Shown: positions 35,555 through 42,947 of the stretch, piece after piece | How the letters are laid out: every line of letters begins with the position of its first letter | Numbering within the stretch: the stretch's first letter is position 1 | Assembly: GCA_019166125.1 (NCBI GenBank) | Contig: JAHTBO010000013.1 | Coordinates: 1-42,947, forward strand | Direction: 5' to 3' | DNA from: Alcaligenaceae bacterium CGII-47 | GTDB taxonomy: Bacteria; Pseudomonadota; Gammaproteobacteria; Burkholderiales; Burkholderiaceae_B | DNA length: 42,947 bases | Made by a program: the position numbers and the translations under genes | The notes under the pieces: generated by a model | The model's database searches: none | What the model was told of the DNA's origin: nothing | Seen by the model: only the letters and a program-made list of their open reading frames with translations

Positions 35555-35861
35555 TACTAAATGTATCTGAAATTTGATCTGTGGATAACCCTAGTAGCCA
35601 GCAACTGTGGATAGCCGGTGGGCCACTTGTGTATAAGCCGACATTTTTCTGCCCAGATCAAATCCATCCCCAATCTGTTCATCGTCTACTCACAGTGTCA
35701 CGCACAGCAAAATTTATTTCAACCCATTGATTTAAAATGATTTTTTAACTTATTAGACTTATCCACAGGGATCCATCATTATTAGTCTTTAGTAAAAGAA
35801 CTTATTAAGTAAAACAAGCTCAGCCAAGTCATCTCACAAAATTCGACCCAATCAATTGTCC
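35555..35861. other. Candidate chromosomal replication origin (oriC), DnaA-box cluster with AT-rich segment
   Basis: The 307-base gap holds two exact DnaA boxes: TGTGGATAA (35580-35588, inverted) and TTATCCACA (35759-35767). Two near matches, TGTGGATAG (35606-35614) and TGTGTATAA (35628-35636), lie beside the first. Between them, 35707-35760 is strongly A/T-rich (AATTTATTTC, TTTAAAATGATTTTTT) and suits an unwinding element. The neighbouring mnmG-rsmG-parA-parB genes and parS sites are typical of origin regions. No coding frame is supported here. Confidence 0.65.
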
Positions 35862-37040
35862 TTACAAGTCATAGACATTCGATAAACGATCAGCAACGAC
35901 ATCTATGGTCTGGTCTTGCTTGGCAAAGCATAGGCGCAGCAGTTGTTGGTTTGATGAGGGGTGAGCAGGGTTTTGGTAGAACGCCGACACGGGAATCGTT
36001 GCCACGCCATGTTTCTTCGTTAATTGCTCGGCGACAAGCTGTTCTGGCTTGTCAGAAATTTTCTGATAGTTGACGATCAAGAAGAACGTACCCTGGCATT
36101 CCAACGGTTCGAAACCTGTTGTTTGCAGGCCTGCTACCAAACGGTCTCGCTTTTTTTGATAAAAGTGCTTAACATGATGAACTTCGGCATAGCTGTTCAT
36201 GTATTCAGCCAGACCTACTTGTAACGGCGTGGGAACCGAAAAGACCATGAACTGATGCACTTTACGGATCTCTGCACTGATTTTTTTTGGTGAACAACAG
36301 TAGCCAATCTTCCATCCGGTTGCATGAAAGGTCTTGCCGAAGGACGAAATTACAACGCTGCGTTCAGCTAAAGCAGGACGTGTGGCCAGGCTCAAATGTT
36401 CGATGCCATCGAACACGATATGCTCATAGGCTTCATCCGATAGAAGGATTAGCTTGTGCTGTTCGATTATTTTCTCGAGGCGATCCAGATCTGTCGTCTG
36501 TAGCGTAAATCCTGTTGGATTATGCGGCGAGTTCAGAATAATCATTCGTGTACGGTTGTTGATAAGACGCTCGACTGCCTCCCAATTTATTTGATAATTT
36601 TGATGATTGACGCTGGGCCGATGCATGGGGGCATATTGAGGGATTGCCCCGACTAAACGGATAGTGGGTGCGTAAAGGTCATAGGCTGGCTCGATGATGA
36701 TGACTTCGTCACCTGGGTGAACGAGCGCAATAATGCTCGCGCTAAGCGCTTCGGTTGCGCCGGATGTGATTGTAATTTCATCGTTGGGATCATAGCTGCG
36801 ACCATAAAGGCGGATAATTTGGTTTCTTATTGCATGGCGCAAACGCTCTACGCCAATCATTGGTGCATACTGATTATGGCCGGCTAGCATCGCTTCATGT
36901 ACACATTTTATAAGGCGATGATCTGGGTTGTAATCTGGATATCCCTGACCCATGTTTACTGCCTTATATTGGACAGCCAGTTGGCTCATTTTGCTAAAGA
37001 TGGTGAGGGCTACGTCGGGTAATTTTGATTTTATGTTCAT
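35862..37040 (-). CDS. PLP-dependent aminotransferase, YbdL/methionine aminotransferase-like
   Basis: A 392-residue fold-type I, class I/II aminotransferase. NMGQGYPDYNPD is the N-terminal substrate loop, ITSGATEALSASIIALVHPG the PLP phosphate region, NSPHNPTGF the conserved asparagine motif, ISSFGKTFHATGWKIGY the lysine that holds PLP, and LRLCFAK the arginine that binds the substrate carboxylate. It resembles YbdL-type enzymes, which transaminate methionine and aromatic amino acids. It is a lone minus-strand gene lying between the two DnaA-box clusters of the origin region. Ribosome-site signal before ATG 37038-37040 is weak. An unusual gene for this location. Confidence 0.9.
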   Translation of the reverse strand: MNIKSKLPDVALTIFSKMSQLAVQYKAVNMGQGYPDYNPDHRLIKCVHEAMLAGHNQYAPMIGVERLRHAIRNQIIRLYGRSYDPNDEITITSGATEALSASIIALVHPGDEVIIIEPAYDLYAPTIRLVGAIPQYAPMHRPSVNHQNYQINWEAVERLINNRTRMIILNSPHNPTGFTLQTTDLDRLEKIIEQHKLILLSDEAYEHIVFDGIEHLSLATRPALAERSVVISSFGKTFHATGWKIGYCCSPKKISAEIRKVHQFMVFSVPTPLQVGLAEYMNSYAEVHHVKHFYQKKRDRLVAGLQTTGFEPLECQGTFFLIVNYQKISDKPEQLVAEQLTKKHGVATIPVSAFYQNPAHPSSNQQLLRLCFAKQDQTIDVVADRLSNVYDL

Positions 37041-37174
37041 TGTTAATTATGTTTTTATGATCCTGATGGGGTTTAGCTGAAAGAGACAAAGTGAACGGGT
37101 TTAGTTTTGTCTATTTTGTCCCCAATCTATCCTTTACTTGTGCACAGGGTTATCAACAGGCCTTGACTTTACAT

Positions 37175-37190
37175 TGTTTCACGTGAAACG
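37175..37190. promoter_or_regulatory. parS centromere site
   Basis: TGTTTCACGTGAAACG matches the parS consensus TGTTTCACGTGAAACA except for the last base; the 14-bp core GTTTCACGTGAAAC is perfect. ParB, encoded 3.5 kb away, nucleates here. Confidence 0.95.
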
Positions 37191-37218
37191 TTGATATTAA
37201 TTTATTGTTGATATTCTG

Positions 37219-37234
37219 TGTTTCACGTGAAACA
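37219..37234. promoter_or_regulatory. parS centromere site
   Basis: TGTTTCACGTGAAACA is a perfect consensus parS, and the symmetry extends outward to 20 bp (37217-37236). It lies 44 bases from the other site, about four helical turns. Confidence 0.97.
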
Positions 37235-37298
37235 CATTAGATCTGATCAATAAGTTCTCTGAAGTATAATTCTTGCCTCTACACCGAAATATAGAACA

Positions 37299-39215
37299 AT
37301 GAACTACCCACAAAATTTTGACGTGATCGTAATTGGTGGTGGTCATGCTGGGTCCGAGGCAGCTTTGGCCGCTGCTCGATCAGGTGCAAATACCCTATTA
37401 CTAACGCACAATATAGATACCTTGGGACAAATGTCTTGCAATCCTTCTATTGGAGGGATTGGAAAGGGGCATCTTGTTAAAGAAATCGATGCCTTAGGTG
37501 GCGCGATGGCATGGGCGACTGATCTTGCCGGCATACAGTTTCGAATCCTGAATCGTTCAAAAGGACCCGCTGTACGTGCAACTCGTGCTCAGGCGGATAG
37601 GTCATTATATCGACGTGCTATACGTACGATTTTGCAATCACAAAGAAATCTGATGATTTTTCAACAGGCAGTTGATGATTTGGTTTTGGAAGGGGATCGA
37701 GTTGTCGGCGCACGCACGCAATTAGGAATGTGTTTTCGCGGACGCGCTGTTGTATTGACGGCAGGCACATTTTTAAATGGCTTGCTTCACGTGGGCTTGT
37801 CGCACTATGCAGCAGGACGTGCAGGTGATCCCCCATCAGTTAGTCTCGGTCATCGTCTAAGAGAATTAAAACTTCCGCAAGGACGATTAAAAACAGGTAC
37901 ACCACCACGTATTGACGCAAAAACCATAGATTTTTCTAAGCTAGATGTTCAAGCTGGTGATACAGATCCGATACCGGTATTTTCCTACCTCGGTCACGCT
38001 GGCCTGCACCCGGAACAAGTTCCGTGCTGGATCACACATACGAACGAACGCACACACGATATTGTTCGTGCAGGTTTAGATCGTTCACCAATGTATAGTG
38101 ATGTTGGAACGATAGAAGGGGTGGGCCCTCGGTATTGTCCCTCTATAGAGGATAAAATTCACCGCTTTGCGGATAAGACCAGTCATCAGGTTTTTTTAGA
38201 GCCAGAGGGTGCATCTTCGTGTGAAATTTATCCAAATGGAATATCTACAAGCCTACCGTTTGATATTCAATATGATTTAGTTAGAAGTCTGCCAGGCCTG
38301 GAAAATGCGCGAATAATGCGTCCAGGTTATGCGATTGAATATGATTATTTTGATCCGCGCCATTTACATGCTTCACTCGAAACCCAGGCGATTAACGGCT
38401 TATTTTTTGCAGGACAGATTAACGGTACGACCGGATACGAGGAAGCTGCGGCACAGGGTTTGCTAGCGGGTATTAACGCTGCGCGACAGACCCGAGGCGA
38501 AGCGCCGTGGTTGCCTCAACGGCACGAAGCATATTTAGGTGTTTTAATTGATGATCTTGTAACAAAAGGTGTAACTGAACCTTACAGAATGTTTACTTCA
38601 CGAGCAGAGTATCGTCTAAGTCTGCGCGAAGACAATGCAGACATGAGGCTAACTCAGATAGGCCGCGAGCTAGGTTTGGTGGATGATCAACGTTGGGATA
38701 TTTTTAATCGCAAACGAGATAGCGTTAATACAGAAATACAGCGGTTGCGCTCGACCTGGGTGCAGCCAAAATTTCTGGATTTGCAAGCATCAGAGTCCCT
38801 GTTTGGTCAAGGTTTAGAGCATGAGTACACTGCGTATGATCTGCTTAAGCGTCCGCAGGTCTCCTATGCTGCATTGATGAATCTGCGTAGCACCGAGGGT
38901 GAGCGGCTGGTCGGTCCTGGCTTAGAGCCCCCTGAATACATTGAACAAGTGGAAATTCAGGTTAAATATGCCGGCTATGTTGCCCGTCAACGTGAAGATA
39001 TCGAGCGTCAGGCAGGCCAGGCTGCTCAAGAGATTCCTGATACGTTCGATTATGAGGCGGTATCAGGGCTCTCGATTGAGGTATGCCAGCGCCTGAAGCT
39101 CGGTCGGCCAAGCACAATCGGTCAAGCTGGGCGCATATCTGGTGTGACGCCTGCGGCAATTTCCTTGTTATTGGTTCATCTTAAGCGCACGCAGCACAAG
39201 CGTCAGGTAGCATGA
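37299..39215 (+). CDS. mnmG: tRNA uridine-5-carboxymethylaminomethyl modification enzyme MnmG (GidA)
   Basis: A 638-residue flavoprotein, close to the usual 629. With MnmE it installs the cmnm5 group on wobble U34 of several tRNAs using FAD, glycine/ammonium and methylene-THF. [19 protein letters not shown] is the FAD motif; [20 protein letters not shown] and [16 protein letters not shown] are family signatures; [19 protein letters not shown] is the C-terminal FAD contact; the helical MnmE-binding domain ends the protein. Base composition is more A/T-rich than in the accessory genes to the left. It overlaps rsmG by ATGA. mnmE itself is not in the window. Confidence 0.97.
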   Translation: MNYPQNFDVIVIGGGHAGSEAALAAARSGANTLLLTHNIDTLGQMSCNPSIGGIGKGHLVKEIDALGGAMAWATDLAGIQFRILNRSKGPAVRATRAQADRSLYRRAIRTILQSQRNLMIFQQAVDDLVLEGDRVVGARTQLGMCFRGRAVVLTAGTFLNGLLHVGLSHYAAGRAGDPPSVSLGHRLRELKLPQGRLKTGTPPRIDAKTIDFSKLDVQAGDTDPIPVFSYLGHAGLHPEQVPCWITHTNERTHDIVRAGLDRSPMYSDVGTIEGVGPRYCPSIEDKIHRFADKTSHQVFLEPEGASSCEIYPNGISTSLPFDIQYDLVRSLPGLENARIMRPGYAIEYDYFDPRHLHASLETQAINGLFFAGQINGTTGYEEAAAQGLLAGINAARQTRGEAPWLPQRHEAYLGVLIDDLVTKGVTEPYRMFTSRAEYRLSLREDNADMRLTQIGRELGLVDDQRWDIFNRKRDSVNTEIQRLRSTWVQPKFLDLQASESLFGQGLEHEYTAYDLLKRPQVSYAALMNLRSTEGERLVGPGLEPPEYIEQVEIQVKYAGYVARQREDIERQAGQAAQEIPDTFDYEAVSGLSIEVCQRLKLGRPSTIGQAGRISGVTPAAISLLLVHLKRTQHKRQVA

Positions 39216-39886
39216 GCGGGATGCAGGCTTATTTACCTCGCATCGAAAGCGCAATGAGGGCATTGTCCATGGACAGTGATACCAGCGCGGCACCGCTTAT
39301 GCTTCAGTACCTCGAGCAATTACAGCGATGGAACCGGACTTACAACCTCACAGCGATTCGCGACCCCGAACGCATGCTCGTACAGCACGTGTTCGATAGT
39401 CTGGCTGTTGTACCCCTCATTCGTCGTCTGGTAGCCGGCCAAGATAATCATGTCGTCGATATGGGTACGGGCGCTGGCTTACCGGGTATTATTCTGGCCA
39501 TCTGTGAGCCAGGATGGCAGTTCACCTGTGTTGACGCAGTACAAAAGAAAACAGCTTTTGTCCAGCAAGCCGCAGGGGTTCTGAGACTGTCTAATGTACA
39601 GACTATTCATGGCCGCATCGAGACGATAGATTCCCTGGGTGCCAATGTCGTGATTTCGCGTGCGTTTGCTTCGCTGCGTGATTTTGTACAGCTCTCCGAG
39701 CGCCATCTTAGTGATTCAGGCATGATGCTTGCCATGAAAGGCCATGTTTTGGACGAAGAGCGTGAAGACCTCAAGCGGGATACCGATTGGCGTATTGCTG
39801 GGGAATATCCATTGCAGGTACCGGAACTCGATGCGCAACGATGCCTTATTCATCTAGGACTAAAGGAAATTCATGAACGCCGATAG
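39212..39886 (+). CDS. rsmG: 16S rRNA (guanine-527-N7)-methyltransferase RsmG (GidB)
   Basis: A 224-residue SAM-dependent methyltransferase acting on G527 of 16S rRNA, the residue whose loss of methylation gives low-level streptomycin resistance. [20 protein letters not shown] and HVFDSLAV are RsmG signatures; the SAM loop is [17 protein letters not shown]; the later [15 protein letters not shown] is the substrate-side motif. Start overlaps mnmG by 4 bases; the end overlaps parA by 14, so the three are translated together. Confidence 0.96.
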   Translation: MSGMQAYLPRIESAMRALSMDSDTSAAPLMLQYLEQLQRWNRTYNLTAIRDPERMLVQHVFDSLAVVPLIRRLVAGQDNHVVDMGTGAGLPGIILAICEPGWQFTCVDAVQKKTAFVQQAAGVLRLSNVQTIHGRIETIDSLGANVVISRAFASLRDFVQLSERHLSDSGMMLAMKGHVLDEEREDLKRDTDWRIAGEYPLQVPELDAQRCLIHLGLKEIHERR

Positions 39887-40685
39887 CCAGCAACCTTCCG
39901 CCCGCGTGTTCTGTATCGCCAATCAAAAGGGCGGAGTAGGCAAGACCACCACAGCAATTAATCTGGCTGCTGCCCTGGCTTTGTCCAATAAGCGTGTTTT
40001 GCTAGTGGACTTGGATCCACAAGGCAATGCAACGATGGGCAGTGGTATTGATAAAAACCAGGCGACGGTCAACCTCTACCAGGTTCTGATCGGTGAATCG
40101 GATATCGCCTCCGCCCGTCTTCGTTCAGAGCCAGGCAATTATGATGTTCTTCCTGCTAATCGTGAGCTCTCGGGTGCAGAGATCGATCTGGTACAAATGC
40201 CAGACCGAGAACAGCAACTTAAACGCGCCCTGGCGGCAATCCGGACTGAATACGATTATATTTTGATTGACTGTCCACCCACGCTCTCGTTGCTTACGCT
40301 AAATGGGTTGGCAAGTGCACACGGGGTGATCATTCCGATGCAGTGCGAATATTTCGCTCTTGAAGGGCTCTCGGATCTGGTGAACACCATCAAACGCGTC
40401 TATCGTAATATCAACCCCGAGCTCGAGCTCATTGGTTTGTTACGTGTGATGTTCGATCGACGGGTGACGCTGCAGCAACAGGTTTCGGCCCAGATTCAGA
40501 CCCACTTTGGTGACAAAGTCTTCAAAGCTATCGTGCCACGCAATGTACGTTTGGCCGAGGCGCCCAGCTATGGTTTGCCGGGCGTGATCTATGACAAGTC
40601 CTCGCGTGGTGCCAAAGCCTACCTTGAGTTTGGTAGGGAATTAATCAAACGAGTGGATGCTTCGGCGGGTCGGACAGCGAACTGA
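39873..40685 (+). CDS. parA: Chromosome-partitioning ATPase ParA (Soj)
   Basis: A 270-residue ParA/Soj. The deviant Walker A is NQKGGVGKTTTAINLAAAL with the signature lysine, Walker A' is VLLVDLDPQGNATMGSG, and Walker B is YDYILIDCPPTLSLLT. Short N-terminal extension (no helix-turn-helix), as in chromosomal rather than P1-type plasmid ParA. Its dynamic DNA binding moves ParB-parS complexes and separates newly copied origins. It starts inside the end of rsmG and is followed by parB after 26 bases. Confidence 0.97.
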   Translation: MNADSQQPSARVFCIANQKGGVGKTTTAINLAAALALSNKRVLLVDLDPQGNATMGSGIDKNQATVNLYQVLIGESDIASARLRSEPGNYDVLPANRELSGAEIDLVQMPDREQQLKRALAAIRTEYDYILIDCPPTLSLLTLNGLASAHGVIIPMQCEYFALEGLSDLVNTIKRVYRNINPELELIGLLRVMFDRRVTLQQQVSAQIQTHFGDKVFKAIVPRNVRLAEAPSYGLPGVIYDKSSRGAKAYLEFGRELIKRVDASAGRTAN

Positions 40686-40711
40686 GGCACGCCTTTATTC
40701 AGGAAATACAC

Positions 40712-41623
40712 ATGGCTACACGTAAGAAGGGATTAGGACGCGGTTTGGATGCCTTGTTGGGTGCGGATACGGGCGCGCTTGATCAAATGGGTGCCACCCC
40801 GGCCTTGCCTACTGTTTTGCACGTCAGTGTTCTACGCGGGGGACGATACCAACCGCGTACACGCATGGACGAGGGCGCCTTGAATGATCTGGCGGATTCG
40901 ATTCGTACCCAAGGTGTTATGCAGCCTATTTTGGTCCGGCCTCTGTCTGGTGAGGATGCTGGGCACTATGAGATTATCGCTGGTGAACGGCGCTTTCGCG
41001 CGGCGCAGTTGGCGGGGCTGCTTGAATTGCCGGTGCTCGTGCGCGAAGTGGCAGATGAAAATGCGGCCATCATGGCCTTGATCGAGAACATTCAACGTGA
41101 GGATCTGAATCCCCTCGAAGAAGCCCAGGGCGTGCGGCGTTTGCTCGATGAGTTTGACCTGACACACGAGCAGGCGGCTCAGGCCATTGGTCGTTCACGC
41201 TCGGCGACCAGCAATCTGTTGCGTCTGCTTAATTTGGCCGCACCAGTGCAGACGATGTTGCTCGCAGGCGACATCGATATGGGCCATGCGCGCGCCTTGC
41301 TGGCAACGGACGCCGCGACACAGATTATGCTGGCTACCGAAGTGATTGCACGGCGCCTCTCGGTCCGAGAGACCGAACGACGTGTTGCGCGCGCCTTGCG
41401 CGAACAAGACGGTGAATTGCCCCCAACGTCCACGCCCAAGGCACCTGCCCATACCGGAGACTTCAAACGCATCGAAGAGGCCTTATCCGACCATCTCGCC
41501 ACACGTGTGCGGATCAAGGCTGGTGCACAGAACCGCGGCCAACTACTTATCGATTTCCATGACTGGGAACATCTTAATGCCTTGCTTCAGCGACAAGGAT
41601 TAGGCAGTGTTCTCGATAATTAA
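40712..41623 (+). CDS. parB: Chromosome-partitioning protein ParB (Spo0J), CTPase
   Basis: A 303-residue ParB. The N-terminal KKGLGRGLDALLG peptide is the ParA-stimulating part. The CTP-binding domain has GERRFRAAQLAGL and ENIQREDLNPLEEAQ. The helix-turn-helix reads LTHEQAAQAIGRSRSATSNL and the C-terminal dimerisation domain follows a proline-rich linker (LPPTSTPKAPAH). It loads at parS sites, two of which lie 3.5 kb upstream, and slides as a clamp. ATG 40712 after a weak GGAAAT. Confidence 0.97.
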   Translation: MATRKKGLGRGLDALLGADTGALDQMGATPALPTVLHVSVLRGGRYQPRTRMDEGALNDLADSIRTQGVMQPILVRPLSGEDAGHYEIIAGERRFRAAQLAGLLELPVLVREVADENAAIMALIENIQREDLNPLEEAQGVRRLLDEFDLTHEQAAQAIGRSRSATSNLLRLLNLAAPVQTMLLAGDIDMGHARALLATDAATQIMLATEVIARRLSVRETERRVARALREQDGELPPTSTPKAPAHTGDFKRIEEALSDHLATRVRIKAGAQNRGQLLIDFHDWEHLNALLQRQGLGSVLDN

Positions 41624-41642
41624 AATTTCGGCAGGGTCTGTC

Positions 41643-41671
41643 TTGACAGCCCGTTAAAAACTCTTCATAAT
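41643..41671 (+). promoter_or_regulatory. Strong sigma-70 promoter of the tRNA-tuf unit
   Basis: A perfect -35 TTGACA (41643-41648), 17-base spacer and -10 CATAAT (41666-41671), 16 bases before the first tRNA. Suits a highly transcribed stable-RNA and tuf operon. Confidence 0.8.
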
Positions 41672-41686
41672 CCGTGGTTCGCTTGT

Positions 41687-41773
41687 GGTGGGGTGCCCGA
41701 GTGGTTAATGGGGGCAGACTGTAAATCTGTTGACCTTGCGTCTACGTTGGTTCGAATCCAACCCCCACCACCA
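41687..41773 (+). tRNA. tRNA-Tyr (GTA)
   Basis: The acceptor stem GGTGGGG pairs with CCCCACC and is followed by A and an encoded CCA. The anticodon GTA is at 41721-41723 in loop CTGTAAA, a long variable arm is present as expected for a bacterial class II tRNA-Tyr, and the T arm is GTTGG-TTCGAAT-CCAAC. Confidence 0.95.
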
Positions 41774-41825
41774 AAGCATACGATTAGCAGTGCCTCGCGG
41801 AATTGCTGGTCAGGTGAATTGAATC

Positions 41826-41899
41826 GCGGGTGTAGCTCAATGGTAGAGCAGAAGCCTTCCAAGCTTATGACGAGGGTTCGATTCCCTTCACCCGCTCCA
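41826..41899 (+). tRNA. tRNA-Gly (TCC)
   Basis: The acceptor stem GCGGGTG pairs with CACCCGC, followed by T and an encoded CCA. The anticodon TCC is at 41858-41860 in loop CTTCCAA, and the T arm has GGTTCGATTCC. Confidence 0.95.
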
Positions 41900-41929
41900 G
41901 TAAGCGACAGTAGACGCGAAGTGAAATTC

Positions 41930-42004
<75 letters not shown>

Positions 42005-42051
42005 CAGAATTTATATTATTTTTGCTTTATCCCACAGTCAGGAGTCAAGCC

Positions 42052-42947
42052 ATGGCAAAAGGCAAGTTTGAACGGACCAAACCGCACGTCAACGTAGGGA
42101 CGATTGGACACGTTGACCACGGCAAGACCACGCTTACGGCGGCGATCACGACCGTTCTGGCGACGGCATTTGGCGGCGAAGCCAAGGGCTACGCACAGAT
42201 TGACGCGGCGCCCGAAGAAAAGGCACGTGGGATTACTATTAATACCTCGCACGTCGAGTACGAAACAGCGGCGCGCCACTACGCGCACGTTGACTGCCCG
42301 GGGCACGCTGACTACATCAAGAACATGATCACGGGTGCTGCACAGATGGACGGTGCGATCCTGGTGGTGTCGGCCGCAGACGGCCCCATGCCCCAGACAC
42401 GCGAGCACATTTTGCTTAGCCGTCAGGTGGGCGTGCCTTACATCATCGTGTTCCTGAACAAGGCCGACATGGTTGATGATGCCGAGTTGCTGGAATTAGT
42501 CGAGATGGAAGTGCGCGAGCTGCTCACCAAGTACGACTTTCCGGGCGACGATACGCCGATCATCACGGGCTCGGCCAAACTCGCCTTAGAGGGCGACGAA
42601 GGTCCGCTGGGCAAGCCTGCCATCCTTAAGTTGGCAGAGGCCTTGGACAGCTACATCCCCACGCCAGAGCGCGCGGTCGATGGTGCGTTCCTGATGCCTG
42701 TCGAGGACGTGTTCTCGATCTCGGGTCGCGGCACGGTAGTGACGGGTCGTGTCGAGCGTGGCATTGTGAAGGTTGGCGAAGAAATCGAGATTGTCGGGAT
42801 TCACGACACGGTCAAGACCACCTGCACGGGTGTGGAGATGTTCCGCAAGCTGCTCGACCAAGGTCAGGCGGGGGACAACGTTGGGATTCTGTTGCGCGGC
42901 ACCAAGCGCGAGGACGTCGAGCGTGGTCAGGTCTTGGCCAAGCCCGG
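42052..42947 (+). CDS. tuf: Elongation factor Tu, 5' part
   Basis: ATG at 42052-42054 follows CAGGAG. About 298 codons are visible before the window ends. [20 protein letters not shown] leads into the G1 motif GHVDHGKT, the switch region [15 protein letters not shown]3 DCPGHADY, G4 NKADM and G5 SAKLALEGD; domain II begins around residue 210. EF-Tu delivers aminoacyl-tRNA to the ribosome as a GTP complex. Cotranscription with the three tRNAs from the promoter at 41643 is likely, with only 47 bases between tRNA-Thr and the start. Confidence 0.97.
   Translation, partial: MAKGKFERTKPHVNVGTIGHVDHGKTTLTAAITTVLATAFGGEAKGYAQIDAAPEEKARGITINTSHVEYETAARHYAHVDCPGHADYIKNMITGAAQMDGAILVVSAADGPMPQTREHILLSRQVGVPYIIVFLNKADMVDDAELLELVEMEVRELLTKYDFPGDDTPIITGSAKLALEGDEGPLGKPAILKLAEALDSYIPTPERAVDGAFLMPVEDVFSISGRGTVVTGRVERGIVKVGEEIEIVGIHDTVKTTCTGVEMFRKLLDQGQAGDNVGILLRGTKREDVERGQVLAKP

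Larger units (their letters stand above)
37041..37298. other. Origin-proximal intergenic region with DnaA-like boxes
   Basis: Holds TTGTGCACA (37138-37146) and TTATCAACA (37150-37158), each one base from a DnaA box, then two parS sites, a repeated GTTGATATT (37190-37198 and 37207-37215), and TATAAT at 37265-37270, a possible -10 for mnmG. TCCCCAATCT at 37119-37128 is also found in the first cluster (35667-35676). Suggests a second half of the origin or an origin-linked control region. Confidence 0.55.

Noticed and set aside
37210-37298. Possible RNA leader or riboswitch before mnmG
   Set aside because: The only strong symmetry is the parS site, and no conserved riboswitch core is visible.

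Overview
The window looks like a beta-proteobacterial chromosome segment, most likely Burkholderiales/Alcaligenaceae (Bordetella-Alcaligenes relatives). The argument is gene order at the right end: mnmG-rsmG-parA-parB, then tRNA-Tyr/Gly/Thr and tuf, as beside the origin in that group. Two perfect-core parS sites and exact DnaA boxes place the replication origin within or next to 35.5-37.3 kb. The family assignment is inference from gene order and protein style, not from a database search.

Left to right. (1) 1-1,001: decayed insertion sequences (an IS5-type C-terminus and an internally deleted, frameshifted IS110/IS1111-type element that keeps 12-bp inverted ends). (2) 1,197-10,624: a minus-strand catabolic operon with a divergent LysR gene. 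A PotD/A/B/C-like ABC importer is followed by four redox proteins (two DAO-type flavoproteins, a flavoprotein with a C-terminal Fe-S module and a small [2Fe-2S] protein, resembling HcnABC, opine oxidase and D-hydroxyproline dehydrogenase) and a RidA imine deaminase. (3) 10,700-15,150: a scar of mobile DNA holding a half YegP gene, a broken DUF3987 island protein with two island hypotheticals, and a three-gene DDE transposon whose genes all carry deletions. (4) 15,209-21,880: a plus-strand cluster of two unusual Rid proteins, a GntR/FCD regulator, an FAH-family enzyme, a DUF1989 protein and a complete TRAP transporter, behind a promoter overlapped by two 15-bp palindromes. (5) 22,001-35,554: a TetR gene divergent from an outer-membrane factor, HlyD protein, RbbA-like double-ATPase exporter and permease. 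These run into a translationally coupled DUF3141 (PhaC-like hydrolase) - phosphate acyltransferase - FtsH set and a PPP-type phosphoesterase. (6) 35,555-37,298: the origin region, with DnaA-box clusters on both sides of an aminotransferase gene. (7) 37,299-42,947: mnmG, rsmG, parA, parB, three tRNAs and the 5' part of tuf.

Regions 2 and 4 are both 'import, oxidise or hydrolyse a nitrogen compound, clear reactive imines' modules, but they are built from different transporters and enzymes. Region 5 joins an envelope export pump to acyl/polyester-like metabolism and an extra membrane protease, and its joint function is not clear from family knowledge. Regions 4 and 5 and the mobile scar sit immediately left of the origin and are mostly transcribed towards it, unlike the core block on the right, which suggests that the left flank is an accessory insertion zone.
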